A stretch of DNA of 54,494 nucleotides from an uncultured Enterococcus sp. (GCF_913775425.1 NZ_CAJYIS010000038.1:1-54494); one strand, 5' to 3'; shown: positions 36,343-46,321, counted from the stretch's first letter. Translations and numbers: made by a program. The notes: generated by a model not told the origin, from the sequence alone.

Positions 36343-37673
36343 TGGCGACTAAACATGACTTGATTTTAACGCATATCGAAAGTCTGCCTGTAGGTGAACG
36401 CATTTCCGTTCGTCGGATTGCTAAAGATCTATCAGTCAGTGAGGGAACGGCTTATCGCGCAATTAAAGATGCTGAAAATATTGGGTTAGTCTCCACGATT
36501 CAACGTGTCGGTACGATTCGGATCGAACGTAAATTAAAGAAAAATATCGAACGCTTGACCTTTGAAGAAGTGGTTCAAATTACGGAAGCTGATATTATTG
36601 GTGGGGTAGCGGGTCTTGAAAAACATTTAAATAAATTTGTTATCGGAGCGATGCAAGTCGATGCGATGAAGCGTTACGTCACAAAAGGATCACTGATGAT
36701 TGTGGGAAATCGAATCAACGCGCAAGAACTAGCGTTAAACCAAGGTGCAGCTGTACTGATTACGGGAGGATTTGATACCACACCTGAAATCGCACGTTTA
36801 GCAGATGAACAAGCATTACCAGTTTTACGTACGACATACGATACATTTACTGTAGCGACGATGATCAACCGAGCGTTGAGCGATCAAATGATCAAAAAAG
36901 AAATCTTATTGGTTAGTGATATTTATATGCCATTAGAAAAGACGCAGTATCTATCGGTTCAAGATACAGTGGAAGAGTATCACCAGTTGTCACAAGATGG
37001 CCATCACTCACGCTTTCCAGTCGTCAATAAAAATATGCGTGTCGTAGGGATTGTGACAGCCAAAGATATTTTAGGAAAAAATCCCCACCAATCCATTGAG
37101 CGCTTGATGACCAAAGAACCAAGAATCGTCAAAAAAGAAATGAGTGTAGCTTCTGTCAGTCACCAAATGATTTGGGATGGCTTAGAAGTGATGCCAGTTG
37201 TGGCTGACGACTTTACATTACTAGGGATCGTGACGCGGCAAGATATTATGAAAGCGATGCAGTTGATCCAAAGGCAACCGCAAGTTTCAGATACGATCTC
37301 AGATCAGATCAATGGTCAAATCCAAGTGGTTGAAATCGATAGTGACAATAAACGGTATGATCAGCCTGAATTTCGGTTTACCGTGACGCCTCAGATGGTT
37401 GATGAGATGGGGACGATCTCATTTGGTGTCTTAAGTGAGATCATTGCCAATGCAGCAAAACGTACGATGAAGGCGAATCAACGGAAAAATATTTGGATCG
37501 AACAAGTGAACTTGCATTATTTCCGTTTGATCCAACTAGAAAGTGAATTTGTATTGCGACCACAAATTTTAGATCTAGGCCGACGTTCAGCCAAGATCGA
37601 TATGGAAATCGAAATTGAAAACTCGCTTGTCGCAAAAGCGATGGTCGTCTGCCAAGTGATGGAGCGACCATAA
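36342..37673 (+). CDS. YtoI-like regulator: HTH, DRTGG, CBS pair and hotdog domain
   Basis: 443 residues. A winged-helix-like N-terminus (about 1-70, VRRIAKDLSVSEGTAYRAI) is followed by a DRTGG domain (about 70-185), two CBS repeats (about 195-310, FPVVNKNMRVVGIVTAKDIL and MPVVADDFTLLGIVTRQDIM) and a C-terminal hotdog thioesterase-like domain (about 330-440). CBS pairs usually bind adenine nucleotides, so the protein probably senses a nucleotide or CoA derivative and binds DNA, but its targets are unknown. It is coupled to the metal hydrolase upstream and nrnA 13 bases downstream, suggesting a role in nucleotide or RNA turnover. Confidence 0.88.
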   Translation: MATKHDLILTHIESLPVGERISVRRIAKDLSVSEGTAYRAIKDAENIGLVSTIQRVGTIRIERKLKKNIERLTFEEVVQITEADIIGGVAGLEKHLNKFVIGAMQVDAMKRYVTKGSLMIVGNRINAQELALNQGAAVLITGGFDTTPEIARLADEQALPVLRTTYDTFTVATMINRALSDQMIKKEILLVSDIYMPLEKTQYLSVQDTVEEYHQLSQDGHHSRFPVVNKNMRVVGIVTAKDILGKNPHQSIERLMTKEPRIVKKEMSVASVSHQMIWDGLEVMPVVADDFTLLGIVTRQDIMKAMQLIQRQPQVSDTISDQINGQIQVVEIDSDNKRYDQPEFRFTVTPQMVDEMGTISFGVLSEIIANAAKRTMKANQRKNIWIEQVNLHYFRLIQLESEFVLRPQILDLGRRSAKIDMEIEIENSLVAKAMVVCQVMERP

Positions 37674-37686
37674 GAAAGGAAGTTGT

Positions 37687-38640
37687 ATGAAACAAGAACA
37701 GATTTTAAACCAAATTCAAGCATACGATACCATTATTATCCATCGTCATATGCGACCAGATCCTGATGCGATCGGTTCACAAGTGGGCTTAGCAGAGATT
37801 TTGCGCGCCTCTTTTCCAAATAAAACGATTTATCAAGTCGGTGGTCCAGTAGGAGACCTTGATTTTTTGGCAACGATGGATGAAGTAAGCGAGGAACAGT
37901 ATCAAGAAGCGCTGGTGATTGTAACGGATACCGCAAATGCGCCGCGCATTAGTGACGATCGTTATGATTTAGGAAAAAAACTAATCAAAATCGATCATCA
38001 CCCAAATGACGAACCTTATGGTGATCTGATGTGGGTAGATCCCAAAGCAAGTAGCTGTAGTGAAATGATCGCATCGTTTTGTTTTGCGCATGACGAATTG
38101 CAGATGACAGATAACGCGGCTCGCTTATTGTATGCTGGGATCGTTGGAGATACTGGACGCTTTTTGTATCCAGCTACGACCAAAGCCACATTTGCGATTG
38201 CTGGAAAACTACGCTGTTATGACTTTGATGCATCAAAGATCAACCGTACTTTGCAACAAGTTCCACTAAAAGTTGCGCGTCTTTCTGGTTATGTCTATTC
38301 GAATTTAGAAGTCGATCAAACTGGTGCAGCAAAAGTTGTTTTAACAAAAGAATTGTTGGAAACCTATCATGTAAGCGATGCTGAGACATCTGGACTTGTG
38401 CCTTTACCAGGAGATGTCGAAGAAGTGTTGGCTTGGGCATTGTTTGTCGAACAGCCAGAAGGGTATTATCGCGTACGTATTCGGTCTAAAGGGCCTGTAA
38501 TCAATGAGATTGCAAAACGTCATCATGGTGGTGGACATCCGCTTGCTAGTGGAGCGAATGCCAAAGATAAAGCTGAGGTCGCTGAAATCTATGGAGAAAT
38601 TCTAGCAGCATGCACACAGTATCGTAAAGCAGATAAGTAA
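37687..38640 (+). CDS. nrnA: Oligoribonuclease/3'-phosphoadenosine phosphatase NrnA
   Basis: 317 residues, DHH-DHHA1 phosphoesterase. N-terminal metal motifs are HRHMRPDPDAIGS, VTDTANAPR and IDHHPNDEPYGD; the DHHA1 substrate loop is GGGHPLASGA. It degrades nanoRNAs of two to five nucleotides and removes the 3' phosphate of pAp. It fits with the neighbouring RNase J2 as the last step of RNA decay. The ribosome binding site AAAGGAAG precedes ATG. It is co-oriented with ytoI and the next membrane gene. Confidence 0.93.
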   Translation: MKQEQILNQIQAYDTIIIHRHMRPDPDAIGSQVGLAEILRASFPNKTIYQVGGPVGDLDFLATMDEVSEEQYQEALVIVTDTANAPRISDDRYDLGKKLIKIDHHPNDEPYGDLMWVDPKASSCSEMIASFCFAHDELQMTDNAARLLYAGIVGDTGRFLYPATTKATFAIAGKLRCYDFDASKINRTLQQVPLKVARLSGYVYSNLEVDQTGAAKVVLTKELLETYHVSDAETSGLVPLPGDVEEVLAWALFVEQPEGYYRVRIRSKGPVINEIAKRHHGGGHPLASGANAKDKAEVAEIYGEILAACTQYRKADK

Positions 38641-38654
38641 GGATGTGAACGACA

Positions 38655-39305
38655 GTGACGAGAAAAAGATGGTGGATTCGTTCGTGTATGGTCGTGTACC
38701 TGCTAGTTGTTTCCTATTACTATCTAGAGCGACTGCCGATTCGTTTTTTATTAATTGATAGCATGCTTGCCTATGTACCGCTTGAAATTTATTTTTGGAT
38801 CAACTGGGCGCAACATAAAAAAAGCAAGGTAGTATTATTTTTACTGTATGTATTGTTTTTACCGAATAATGCTTATTTACTAACGGATTTGATTCATTTA
38901 AGTCGGATCGAATTTTATCAGACGTCTAATGTCGTCATGACAGATGCTATTGGGATTTGGGCGATGTACTTTTTAGTCGTGGCAGGGATATTTAGTTTAG
39001 TGGCACTGGGATTTCGCAGTATTCGCGGAATTTTTGCGCGCTTGAGCAGACGGTATCACTTGTCACGTCGTCATCAAAAAGGTTATTTACTCGTGATGTT
39101 TTTATTGACGAGTGTTGGCGTGTTTTTAGGTCGATTTATTCGCTTGAATAGTGTGACTTTTTTTTCACATCCAATCCAAGTATTACACACATTAAAAGAA
39201 TTATTGACTATTCGCGCCTTGTTTTTTGTCGTGATGTTTACATGTCTACAAGTGATTCTTTATTATTGGACGGCCTATCAAAGAAAAACCAGCGAAGTCG
39301 ATTGA
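38655..39305 (+). CDS. DUF1361 membrane protein
   Basis: 216 residues with five to six transmembrane helices and basic loops. The conserved block LLYVLFLPNNAYLLTDLIHL (about 60-79) is the signature of DUF1361. Function unknown. The start is GTG at 38655 with AAGGATG about 9 bases upstream, 14 bases after nrnA. The stop codon sits inside the bidirectional terminator shared with dapH. Confidence 0.8.
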   Translation: MTRKRWWIRSCMVVYLLVVSYYYLERLPIRFLLIDSMLAYVPLEIYFWINWAQHKKSKVVLFLLYVLFLPNNAYLLTDLIHLSRIEFYQTSNVVMTDAIGIWAMYFLVVAGIFSLVALGFRSIRGIFARLSRRYHLSRRHQKGYLLVMFLLTSVGVFLGRFIRLNSVTFFSHPIQVLHTLKELLTIRALFFVVMFTCLQVILYYWTAYQRKTSEVD

Positions 39306-39321
39306 CTTTGCTGGTTTTTTT
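39284..39321. terminator. Bidirectional terminator between the DUF1361 gene and dapH
   Basis: A 16-bp perfect stem, AAAAACCAGCGAAGTC / GACTTTGCTGGTTTTT with a G-T pair, has a 4-base loop, a T-run on the plus side and an A-run on the other. It overlaps the last codons of the DUF1361 gene and serves both convergent operons. Confidence 0.88.
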
Positions 39322-39324
39322 GAT

Positions 39325-40041
39325 TTATTTACGTAAATCGTCTAAGAATTCTGTTTTAGCTGTAGTTTTTTCATCTTTCATCTTGATGATTTTTGCAGGT
39401 GATCCGGCCACGACCGCACCAGCTGGAACATCTTCGGTTACGATAGCGCCGGCGGCCACGACGGCCCCTTCACCGATCCGTACGCCTTCTAATACAACAG
39501 CATTTGCTCCGACTAATACATGATCTTCGACGATCACGGGGCTTGCTGAAGGTGGCTCTAGAACACCGGCCAAGACGGCTCCAGCTCCGATATGTGCGCG
39601 TTTTCCGACTGTAGCACGTGCGCCTAAGATAGCCCCCATGTCAATCATCGTTTCTTCACCGATCACCGCACCGATATTGATGACTGCTCCCATCATGATC
39701 ACGGCATTTTTTCCAATGATTGCTTGGTCACGGATAAACGCACCAGGTTCGATTCGTGCATCGACTTTGGTAATATCTAGCATGGGAACAGCTGAATTAC
39801 GACGGTCGTTTTCTAAGTAATAGTCCGTAATCTCAGCTTCATGTTCAGCTAAGAAGCTCTCGATATCTTCAGCATCGCCGATCGCTAAATGAAATGCATC
39901 TTCACCGAATAATTGAAGATTACTTGGTTTTTCAGTAAGGGTTAATACTCCGGAGATATAGGCTTTAACCGGTGTTTTTTTGGTAGATTGTTGGATAAAT
40001 TTGGCTAATGCATACGCATCTGTAAATTGTAAATCTGACAT
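39325..40041 (-). CDS. dapH: Tetrahydrodipicolinate N-acetyltransferase
   Basis: 238 residues. It acetylates L-2,3,4,5-tetrahydrodipicolinate with acetyl-CoA, the entry to the acetylated DAP branch. The N-terminal helical domain (1-~90) is followed by left-handed beta-helix hexapeptide repeats ([20 protein letters not shown] and onward) and a C-terminal [10 protein letters not shown] segment. Length and order match Gram-positive DapH and differ from the succinyl-type DapD. It is the last gene of dapA-dapB-dapH. The ribosome binding site AAGAGGTG precedes ATG. Confidence 0.94.
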   Translation of the reverse strand: MSDLQFTDAYALAKFIQQSTKKTPVKAYISGVLTLTEKPSNLQLFGEDAFHLAIGDAEDIESFLAEHEAEITDYYLENDRRNSAVPMLDITKVDARIEPGAFIRDQAIIGKNAVIMMGAVINIGAVIGEETMIDMGAILGARATVGKRAHIGAGAVLAGVLEPPSASPVIVEDHVLVGANAVVLEGVRIGEGAVVAAGAIVTEDVPAGAVVAGSPAKIIKMKDEKTTAKTEFLDDLRK

Positions 40042-40057
40042 AAAGTCACCTCTTTAA

Positions 40058-40813
40058 TTAATTTTTGGTAATTAGTTCTGCCATCGAGTAGCGACCAGGA
40101 GCTTGCGTCGCTAAAAATTGTGCAGCTTTGATAGCACCGTTGGCAAAAATATCTCGTGATAATGCGGTATGTTTCAATTCGATCAATTCGTCAAGTCCAG
40201 CATATAATACAGTATGTTCACCAGGGATCGTTCCTCCACGGACTGCATGGATTCCTAATTCTGTACGAGGGTTCTCATTTTCGTTACCTGATCGGCCGTA
40301 AACATAGGTCTTTTTCTGGCGACACGTTTCATTGATCGAGTCAGCTAGTAGTAAAGCTGTTCCGCTAGGCGCATCTTTTTTTTGATTATGATGTTTTTCG
40401 ATGATCTCAATATCAAAATCCGCTTCTAATGTAGGAGTGATCGTTTTTAATGCTTGGATCAAGACATTGATTCCTAAAGACATATTGGCTGAATAAAAAA
40501 CCGGAATGTCAGTTGCTGCTTGATCAAGTAAGGCGAAATGATCTTCTGATAGACCGGTCGTTGCGACGACGATCGGCAATTTTTTTTGAACACTTGTCGC
40601 TAATAATGTCTCGACATTACTATAATGGGAAAAATCAATAATAACATCCGCTTGTTCATTGACTTCTTCTAATGAGTTGTAGAGTGGAAAGGGAGTGTCC
40701 GCTTGATGGCGATCGATCCCGGCCACGATCTGTAGCTGTTCATGTTGTGATACGATCTCTTGGATCACACGACCCATTCGACCATTGGCACCACTTAAAA
40801 TAATCGATAACAT
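40058..40813 (-). CDS. dapB: 4-hydroxy-tetrahydrodipicolinate reductase
   Basis: 251 residues. It uses NAD(P)H to form tetrahydrodipicolinate. The N-terminal nucleotide loop is SGANGRMGRVI; catalytic and substrate motif is EKHHNQKKDAPSGTA with the paired histidines and lysine. It is somewhat shorter than the enterobacterial enzyme, as in other Firmicutes. It lies between dapA and dapH in one operon, 10 bases after dapA. Confidence 0.95.
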   Translation of the reverse strand: MLSIILSGANGRMGRVIQEIVSQHEQLQIVAGIDRHQADTPFPLYNSLEEVNEQADVIIDFSHYSNVETLLATSVQKKLPIVVATTGLSEDHFALLDQAATDIPVFYSANMSLGINVLIQALKTITPTLEADFDIEIIEKHHNQKKDAPSGTALLLADSINETCRQKKTYVYGRSGNENENPRTELGIHAVRGGTIPGEHTVLYAGLDELIELKHTALSRDIFANGAIKAAQFLATQAPGRYSMAELITKN

Positions 40814-40823
40814 GTGCGTCCTC

Positions 40824-41705
40824 CTATAAAATGTTGTAAGCAGTCATTTCTTTTTGTAAACGTTCGATTGTCGCTTTTTCTGGTTGACCAAGAGGCAAAC
40901 GATACGTCATTTGGCATTTATCCATCAATGCGACAGCTGCTTTGACTGGTACGGGATTGACTTCAGCAAATAGCGCATCGATCAGTGGTTTTTGTGCCAG
41001 TTGCATATCTTTTGCTTTCGTCAGGTCGCCATCTAGATAAGCATGGACCATTTCTGACGTTTGGGCAGGTGCAACATTGCTGATTGTAGAAATTACACCT
41101 TTTCCGCCAACGGACAAGAAAGGTAAGACTTGATCATCATTTCCTGAATAAAGCGCAAAGTGTTCATCGACTTCACGTGCGATAGACACAACTTGGGAGA
41201 TATCGCCACTGGCTTCTTTGATCCCAACAATATTTGGGATCTTTTTCAATTCTTTAACTGCATCGACATCCAAGTTCATCCCAGTGCGTGAATGAACAGA
41301 GTAAAGTAAAATCGGTAGCTCAACACTTTCCGCAATCGCTTTATAATGCGCTACTAAACTCGTTTTTGTTGCTTTATTGTAATAAGGAGTAACAACTAAT
41401 AAACCGTCAGCACCTACGCGTTGCGCTTCTTTTGACAGATGGATTCCGTGTTGTGTGTTATTTGAGCCCGTCCCACCAATGACTGGTACTCGACCATTTG
41501 CTTGTTTTACTACTGCCTCGATGACTGCGATATGTTCTTCATCAATTAATGTCGACGCTTCACCTGTCGTTCCACAGGCGACGATTGCATCGATTCCTGA
41601 TTGGATTTGCCATTCGACTAATTCAGTTAAACTCTTATAATCAACGCTTCCGTCTTCATACATGGGGGTGATCAGTGCGACAGCCGCACCTTCAAAAATT
41701 GTCAT
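40824..41705 (-). CDS. dapA: 4-hydroxy-tetrahydrodipicolinate synthase
   Basis: 293 residues, TIM-barrel lyase that condenses pyruvate with aspartate semialdehyde. Schiff-base Lys163 is in VGIKEASGD, catalytic Tyr135 in LLYSVHSRTG, and CGTTGEAST binds the substrate carboxylate. The usual YNVPGRT block reads YSVHSRT here, which keeps Tyr and Arg. It is the first gene of the minus-strand operon, divergent from dapL across 168 bases with no lysine riboswitch. Confidence 0.95.
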   Translation of the reverse strand: MTIFEGAAVALITPMYEDGSVDYKSLTELVEWQIQSGIDAIVACGTTGEASTLIDEEHIAVIEAVVKQANGRVPVIGGTGSNNTQHGIHLSKEAQRVGADGLLVVTPYYNKATKTSLVAHYKAIAESVELPILLYSVHSRTGMNLDVDAVKELKKIPNIVGIKEASGDISQVVSIAREVDEHFALYSGNDDQVLPFLSVGGKGVISTISNVAPAQTSEMVHAYLDGDLTKAKDMQLAQKPLIDALFAEVNPVPVKAAVALMDKCQMTYRLPLGQPEKATIERLQKEMTAYNIL

Positions 41706-41873
41706 ATGTACACATCCTATTCCACTCTTTATTGTTATTTTCCATTTTTGTATAAAAAATCAAAAATAATGATAGATTATTGGAATTATAACCTGTATTA
41801 TGAGAAAATATCAATGATTAAACGAAAAAACAACGAGAATACTATGAGAAATTCGGATTTAAGGAGAAAATAG

Positions 41874-43028
41874 ATGAAAATTAGCCCAGAAGTTCAAGCG
41901 TTGGCTCCGATGATTCAACATTGGCGTCGCGAATTACACCAAATTCCTGAATTAGGACTCAAAGAATATCAAACAAGTGCTTATTTGAAAAAACAGCTTA
42001 TTGAAATGGGCGTAACAGAAATTCACACGCGACTAGATACAGCATTAGTTGCCGTATTCCGCTCAGAAAAACCTGGAAAAACGCTAGCCTTTCGGACGGA
42101 TATCGATGCATTACCAGTAACAGAAGAAACTGGAGCTGAATTTGCATCAAAAACACCAGGGAAAATGCATGCATGTGGTCACGATGGGCACATGGCGACG
42201 ATGTTAGGATTTGCCAAGTATTTGACCTTGCATCCTGAAGTGATCAAAGGGACGATCGTTTTGTTGTTCCAGCCCGCTGAAGAAGGACCTGGTGGCGCCC
42301 AATTGTTGATCGAAGACGGCGTATTGACAGAATTTGGCGTAGAACAAATCGTAGGACTACATGTCTTTCCTGAATTTGAAGAAGGAGTCATTGCGTGCAA
42401 ACCTCATGCGATGATGGCTCGTAATGGTGAAATCCAATTGATTGTCAAAGGACAAAGCGCACACGGTGCACAACCGCAACAAGGTGCAGATGCAATCTTA
42501 GCAACTTCTGCAATCATTCAAGGGATCCATACGATTCTTGCACGCAATGTAAGTCCGATGGAAGCTGGTGTTATCACATTTGGTAAGATTACAGGTGGGG
42601 AAGCGATGAATATCATCCCTGGGAAAGTCGTCGTAGAAGGGACGATGCGTGCATTTAGCGATAGCGTCTATGACCAAATGACGACACGGATCACACAACT
42701 AGCGACCCAAATCGCCTTAGGATATGGGTGTGAATGTGAAGTGATCTTTAATCATATGTATCGAGTAGTCGATAACGATGAGGCAATGGTAGAAGCCTTA
42801 AAATCAGTGGCCAAAGAAGCGTATCGCGAAACACCACCGTATATGTTAGCTGAAGATTTTTCGATGTATCAAACCCAAATTCCAGGATTATTCTTTTTTG
42901 TCGGCATTCGCAATGAAGAATTAGGATATACGTGGCCATTACATAGTGGCAAAATGAATTTTAATGAAGAAAATCTATTAGGTGGCGTCGAGTGTTATGT
43001 CGGCTTGATTGCTGCATTAAATCAATGA
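41874..43028 (+). CDS. dapL: N-acetyldiaminopimelate deacetylase
   Basis: 384 residues, M20 metallopeptidase family. It removes acetyl from N-acetyl-LL-diaminopimelate. Metal motifs are RTDIDALPVTEETG, HACGHDGHMA and PAEEGPGGA. Close relatives include hippurate and amino-acid amidohydrolases, but its place beside lysA, dapF and the divergent dapH operon settles the role. The ribosome binding site AAGGAG precedes ATG. The lysA ribosome site overlaps its stop. The acetylated-pathway transaminase (patA) is not in the window. The gene name dapL is also used for an unrelated aminotransferase. Confidence 0.92.
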   Translation: MKISPEVQALAPMIQHWRRELHQIPELGLKEYQTSAYLKKQLIEMGVTEIHTRLDTALVAVFRSEKPGKTLAFRTDIDALPVTEETGAEFASKTPGKMHACGHDGHMATMLGFAKYLTLHPEVIKGTIVLLFQPAEEGPGGAQLLIEDGVLTEFGVEQIVGLHVFPEFEEGVIACKPHAMMARNGEIQLIVKGQSAHGAQPQQGADAILATSAIIQGIHTILARNVSPMEAGVITFGKITGGEAMNIIPGKVVVEGTMRAFSDSVYDQMTTRITQLATQIALGYGCECEVIFNHMYRVVDNDEAMVEALKSVAKEAYRETPPYMLAEDFSMYQTQIPGLFFFVGIRNEELGYTWPLHSGKMNFNEENLLGGVECYVGLIAALNQ

Positions 43029-43039
43029 GGAGTAAACTT

Positions 43040-44323
43040 ATGAGCGAACATTTTATTTTTGATGGCTGTGATACAGTCGAATTAGCCAAAACTTATCAAA
43101 CCCCATTATACGTTTTTTCTGAAACAAAAATCATTGAAGCGTGTCGTGAATTACGTGAAGATTTTGTGGAAAAATATGAGCGAGTCCGTGTAGCTTATGC
43201 ATCAAAAGCCTTTAATACATTGGCGATGTTACGATTAGTCGAGCGCGAGGGCTTGTGTCTAGATGTCGTGAGCGGCGGGGAATTGTATACTGCGATCAAA
43301 GCAGACTTTGAAGCAGAAAAAATCGAATTCAATGGAAATAATAAATCGATTGAAGAGTTAGAAATGGCATTAGATTATGGCGTCGGTCGGATTATTGTAG
43401 ATGGGTTACAAGAATTACAGTTGATCCAAGCCTTATGTAAAGAAAAACAAACAACCGCAAAGATCTTATTTCGAATCACACCAGAAATCAGTGTTCATAC
43501 ACATGAATATATCTCAACTGGCCAAAAAGATTCTAAATTTGGGATTCCACTAGATGAAACGATTTTACTGCCCTTGATCAAAGAAGCTATCGATGCGCCA
43601 GAGATCGATTTTTACGGTATCCATTTTCATATTGGTAGCCAGCTTGCTGAAAATCAAACGCATTTAGCTGCGGCACAAGTCGCGCTTGATTTAGTGAAAA
43701 AAATCCATGATACACTAGGCTATACGGTAAAAGAATTGAATTACGGTGGGGGATTTGGCGTACGCTATACAAAAGACGATATTCGGCAGCCGTTTTCTTA
43801 CTTTTTAGATCCATTGATGGAAAAAACGATTGCCTTTTGTCAGCAACACAACTTATATCGTCCAACGATCGTAATCGAACCCGGTCGCAGCATCGTAGCT
43901 GAAGCAGGCATTAGTTTGCATACGATCGGTGCAATTAAGACTCTTCCAGGCATTCGGACTTATGCTTCGATTGATGGTGGGATGACAGATAACATTAGAC
44001 CAGGTCTGTATCATGCACAATACGAAGGCTGTATTGCCAATAAATACCAACAACCAGCAAGTGAAGTGGTGACGATTTCAGGGAAAATCTGTGAAAGTAC
44101 GGATATCTTGATGAAAGACGTCCAGTTACCACCTGTTGAGACAGGAGATATTTTTGCGACATTTACTACTGGTGCTTACGGGTATTCTATGGCAAGCAAC
44201 TACAATAAAATTCAGATTCCAGCAGCAGTATTTGTCAAAGAAGGGCGAGCTGCACTTGTAGTCGAACGTCAAAGTTATGCACAAGTGATCCAAAATGAGC
44301 GCATCCCGAGCCATTTACAATAA
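43040..44323 (+). CDS. lysA: Diaminopimelate decarboxylase
   Basis: 427 residues, PLP fold-type III. It converts meso-diaminopimelate to L-lysine. PLP Lys56 is in AYASKAFNT; GGGFGVRY is the phosphate-binding glycine loop; CESTDIL carries the catalytic cysteine of the partner subunit. The ATG at 43040 is used because GAGGAG lies 9 bases upstream; an in-frame extension to 42992 would sit inside dapL. It is the middle gene of dapL-lysA-dapF. Confidence 0.95.
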   Translation: MSEHFIFDGCDTVELAKTYQTPLYVFSETKIIEACRELREDFVEKYERVRVAYASKAFNTLAMLRLVEREGLCLDVVSGGELYTAIKADFEAEKIEFNGNNKSIEELEMALDYGVGRIIVDGLQELQLIQALCKEKQTTAKILFRITPEISVHTHEYISTGQKDSKFGIPLDETILLPLIKEAIDAPEIDFYGIHFHIGSQLAENQTHLAAAQVALDLVKKIHDTLGYTVKELNYGGGFGVRYTKDDIRQPFSYFLDPLMEKTIAFCQQHNLYRPTIVIEPGRSIVAEAGISLHTIGAIKTLPGIRTYASIDGGMTDNIRPGLYHAQYEGCIANKYQQPASEVVTISGKICESTDILMKDVQLPPVETGDIFATFTTGAYGYSMASNYNKIQIPAAVFVKEGRAALVVERQSYAQVIQNERIPSHLQ

Positions 44324-44333
44324 GGAGGATAAG

Positions 44334-45152
44334 ATGAACATCCCATTTGAGAAATATCAAGGTACCGGTAATGATTTCATTATTTTAAATAATATTGATT
44401 TAGGCTATACCTATGAACAACTAGTAGCAATCACAAAACAAGTCTGTCAACGTCGTGTGTCTGTAGGATCTGACGCAGTGATGGTTGTCGATCACGCACA
44501 ACACGGTGGCGATTTTCGCATGATCTTTTTTAATGCAGATGGAACAGAAGCGGAGATGTGTGGGAATGGAGCTCGTTGTTTGGCGCGCTACGCTTATGAA
44601 CATCGATTAGCGAAAGCTACTATGGTCATTGAAACGGTCGCCGGTGATGTGCCCGCTATTCGGATCGATGAGCGAACGTATCAAGTACAGTTGAATACAG
44701 CAACAAAAGAAGTCTACGATTGGGAGTTTCCTGAAGTATCAGAGCTTTCGTATGTCGAATTAGGAAATCCCGGACTTCCGCATGTAGTTGTCGAGTTTGA
44801 TCGATTACAAGATACACCATTAGAAGAGTTACTTCCACTTGCACAAACATTACGTCACTGGTCACGACTAGAAAAAGGGGCCAATGTGAATTTTTATCAA
44901 CAATTGGCAAATGGCAATGTTTTGATTCGTACCTTTGAACGCGGTGTAGAAGGCTTTACGCTAGCTTGTGGTACAGGATCAGGTGCTACGGCATTAACGT
45001 TGATCAAGCGTAAAAAAGTAAAAGGAATCGTGACTTTAGAAACACTAGGTGGATTGTTGCAAGTAGAAGTGTTAGGCGATGAGCTCTTTTTACGTGGTGA
45101 AACAACACGAGTCGTTTCAGGTGATATTTGTGATGAAGATCTAAATGTCTAA
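44334..45152 (+). CDS. dapF: Diaminopimelate epimerase
   Basis: 272 residues. It interconverts LL- and meso-diaminopimelate with two cysteines as acid and base, here in MCGNGARC and ACGTGSGAT. The N-terminal YQGTGNDFI is the family signature. The ATG at 44334 follows AAGGAGG; a longer frame from 44295 would begin inside lysA. It is placed after lysA though it acts before it. Confidence 0.95.
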   Translation: MNIPFEKYQGTGNDFIILNNIDLGYTYEQLVAITKQVCQRRVSVGSDAVMVVDHAQHGGDFRMIFFNADGTEAEMCGNGARCLARYAYEHRLAKATMVIETVAGDVPAIRIDERTYQVQLNTATKEVYDWEFPEVSELSYVELGNPGLPHVVVEFDRLQDTPLEELLPLAQTLRHWSRLEKGANVNFYQQLANGNVLIRTFERGVEGFTLACGTGSGATALTLIKRKKVKGIVTLETLGGLLQVEVLGDELFLRGETTRVVSGDICDEDLNV

Positions 45153-45235
45153 AAATTTCCTTAGGTAGTCTGAAAACGTACGCGAAATAGTCAAGTCATG
45201 CTAAAATAAAGAAAACAAATAAGGAGAGAGATGCC

Positions 45236-45928
45236 ATGATTTATTGGTTAGACAATTGGTTTACACTATCTTTAGTCTTTATTGGGATGACGATTTCGTT
45301 GGCTTCGTCCGCCTATGTCAATAGTACGTTTCGTAAATATGATAAGATCAAAAGCCAGCATCAAGTTACTGGGACAGACGCTGCCGAGTATATCTTGCAA
45401 AATCAACAGATTCATAACGTCGGTGTCCAAAGTATTGCCGGCGATTTGACAGATAATTACAATTCGGGAAATAAAATACTCAGTTTATCTCAATCGACTG
45501 CACGATCGACCTCTGTCGCAGCAATCGGGGTTGCCGCACATGAATGCGGACATGCAGTTCAAGATGCAGTAGATTACAAACCGATGCGAATTCGAGCAGC
45601 AATCGTACCAGCCGCTAACTTAGGATCGACGATATCGATTCCGATGATCATGTTCGGCCTGATTTTTAGTTTTCCTTTATTGATCAATTTAGGGATCGTT
45701 GCTTTTTCGATGGCCTTTTTATTTCAAGTGGTGACGTTGCCTGTCGAGTTTGATGCTTCAAGACGTGCCTTGAAAATTTTAGGTGAAGGTGGCTTGTTGA
45801 CTAAAGAAGAATTGCCGATGGCACGTAAAGTGTTGTTTGCTGCCGCATTGACGTACGTCGCAGCAGCGATCACAACCCTACTGCAATTGATTCGTTTGAT
45901 TATGATCGCAAACAACCGTCGCAACTGA
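45236..45928 (+). CDS. Neutral zinc metallopeptidase, YugP family
   Basis: 230 residues. One N-terminal helix (about 8-28), a zinc site His102-Glu103...His106 in AAHECGHAVQDA, and two or three C-terminal transmembrane helices. This is the membrane-bound YugP/DUF2265-type peptidase with the active site probably facing outside or at the membrane; substrates unknown. AAGGAGAGAG precedes ATG. It is probably a single-gene unit, with a small membrane protein gene downstream. Confidence 0.88.
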   Translation: MIYWLDNWFTLSLVFIGMTISLASSAYVNSTFRKYDKIKSQHQVTGTDAAEYILQNQQIHNVGVQSIAGDLTDNYNSGNKILSLSQSTARSTSVAAIGVAAHECGHAVQDAVDYKPMRIRAAIVPAANLGSTISIPMIMFGLIFSFPLLINLGIVAFSMAFLFQVVTLPVEFDASRRALKILGEGGLLTKEELPMARKVLFAAALTYVAAAITTLLQLIRLIMIANNRRN

Positions 45929-46006
45929 TCGAAATAGTAGGGCTTTTTTGTTATTCGTGTTATGATTGAGATAGAAATAAGCGCAAAAACAGAGAGGATG
46001 AACAAG

Positions 46007-46321
46007 ATGAAAGCAGCAACTAAAGTATCTTTAGGCTTAGGGCTTGTGGCAATCGCTGGGGTAGCTACTGCAGCAATTGCTTCAGAAAAACTACTAACGA
46101 AAGGTCGTTATATGACCAATCGGTGCAAAGTGAAAAAATTTGTTTCAGATAAATTTGGCGGTAATGAAACATTATTGAATGTTGTCGACAAATTAGACGA
46201 TGAAGAATTAGATTATGTGATGCAATTAAGTAAAAAAGTAAAATCTGGTAAAAAAGAAGCAGCTGCACATGCAGAAGATGCGAAAGAGAAATTACAAGAT
46301 TTTTTTAATCAAATCTTTTAA
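46007..46321 (+). CDS. Small protein with N-terminal hydrophobic segment, unknown function
   Basis: 104 residues. One hydrophobic helix (about 5-25, VSLGLGLVAIAGVATAAIAS) is followed by a soluble acidic/basic helical part with many Lys and Glu residues and a C-terminus in LQDFFNQIF. It is reminiscent of YtxH-like small envelope proteins, but no clear family is seen. The ATG at 46007 is chosen because GAGG lies 8 bases upstream; an in-frame ATG at 45998 directly abuts that site. A strong terminator follows. Function unassigned. Confidence 0.7.
   Translation: MKAATKVSLGLGLVAIAGVATAAIASEKLLTKGRYMTNRCKVKKFVSDKFGGNETLLNVVDKLDDEELDYVMQLSKKVKSGKKEAAAHAEDAKEKLQDFFNQIF

Noticed and set aside
41706-41873. 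Possible lysine riboswitch between dapA and dapL
   Set aside because: The 168-base gap is A/T-rich and has none of the conserved L-box segments or a terminator/antiterminator pair; two divergent promoters are a simpler reading.
41042-44314. Several long open frames opposite the dap, lysA and dapF genes
   Set aside because: They lack ribosome sites and recognisable domains, and lie wholly across strongly conserved genes; they are antisense shadows.
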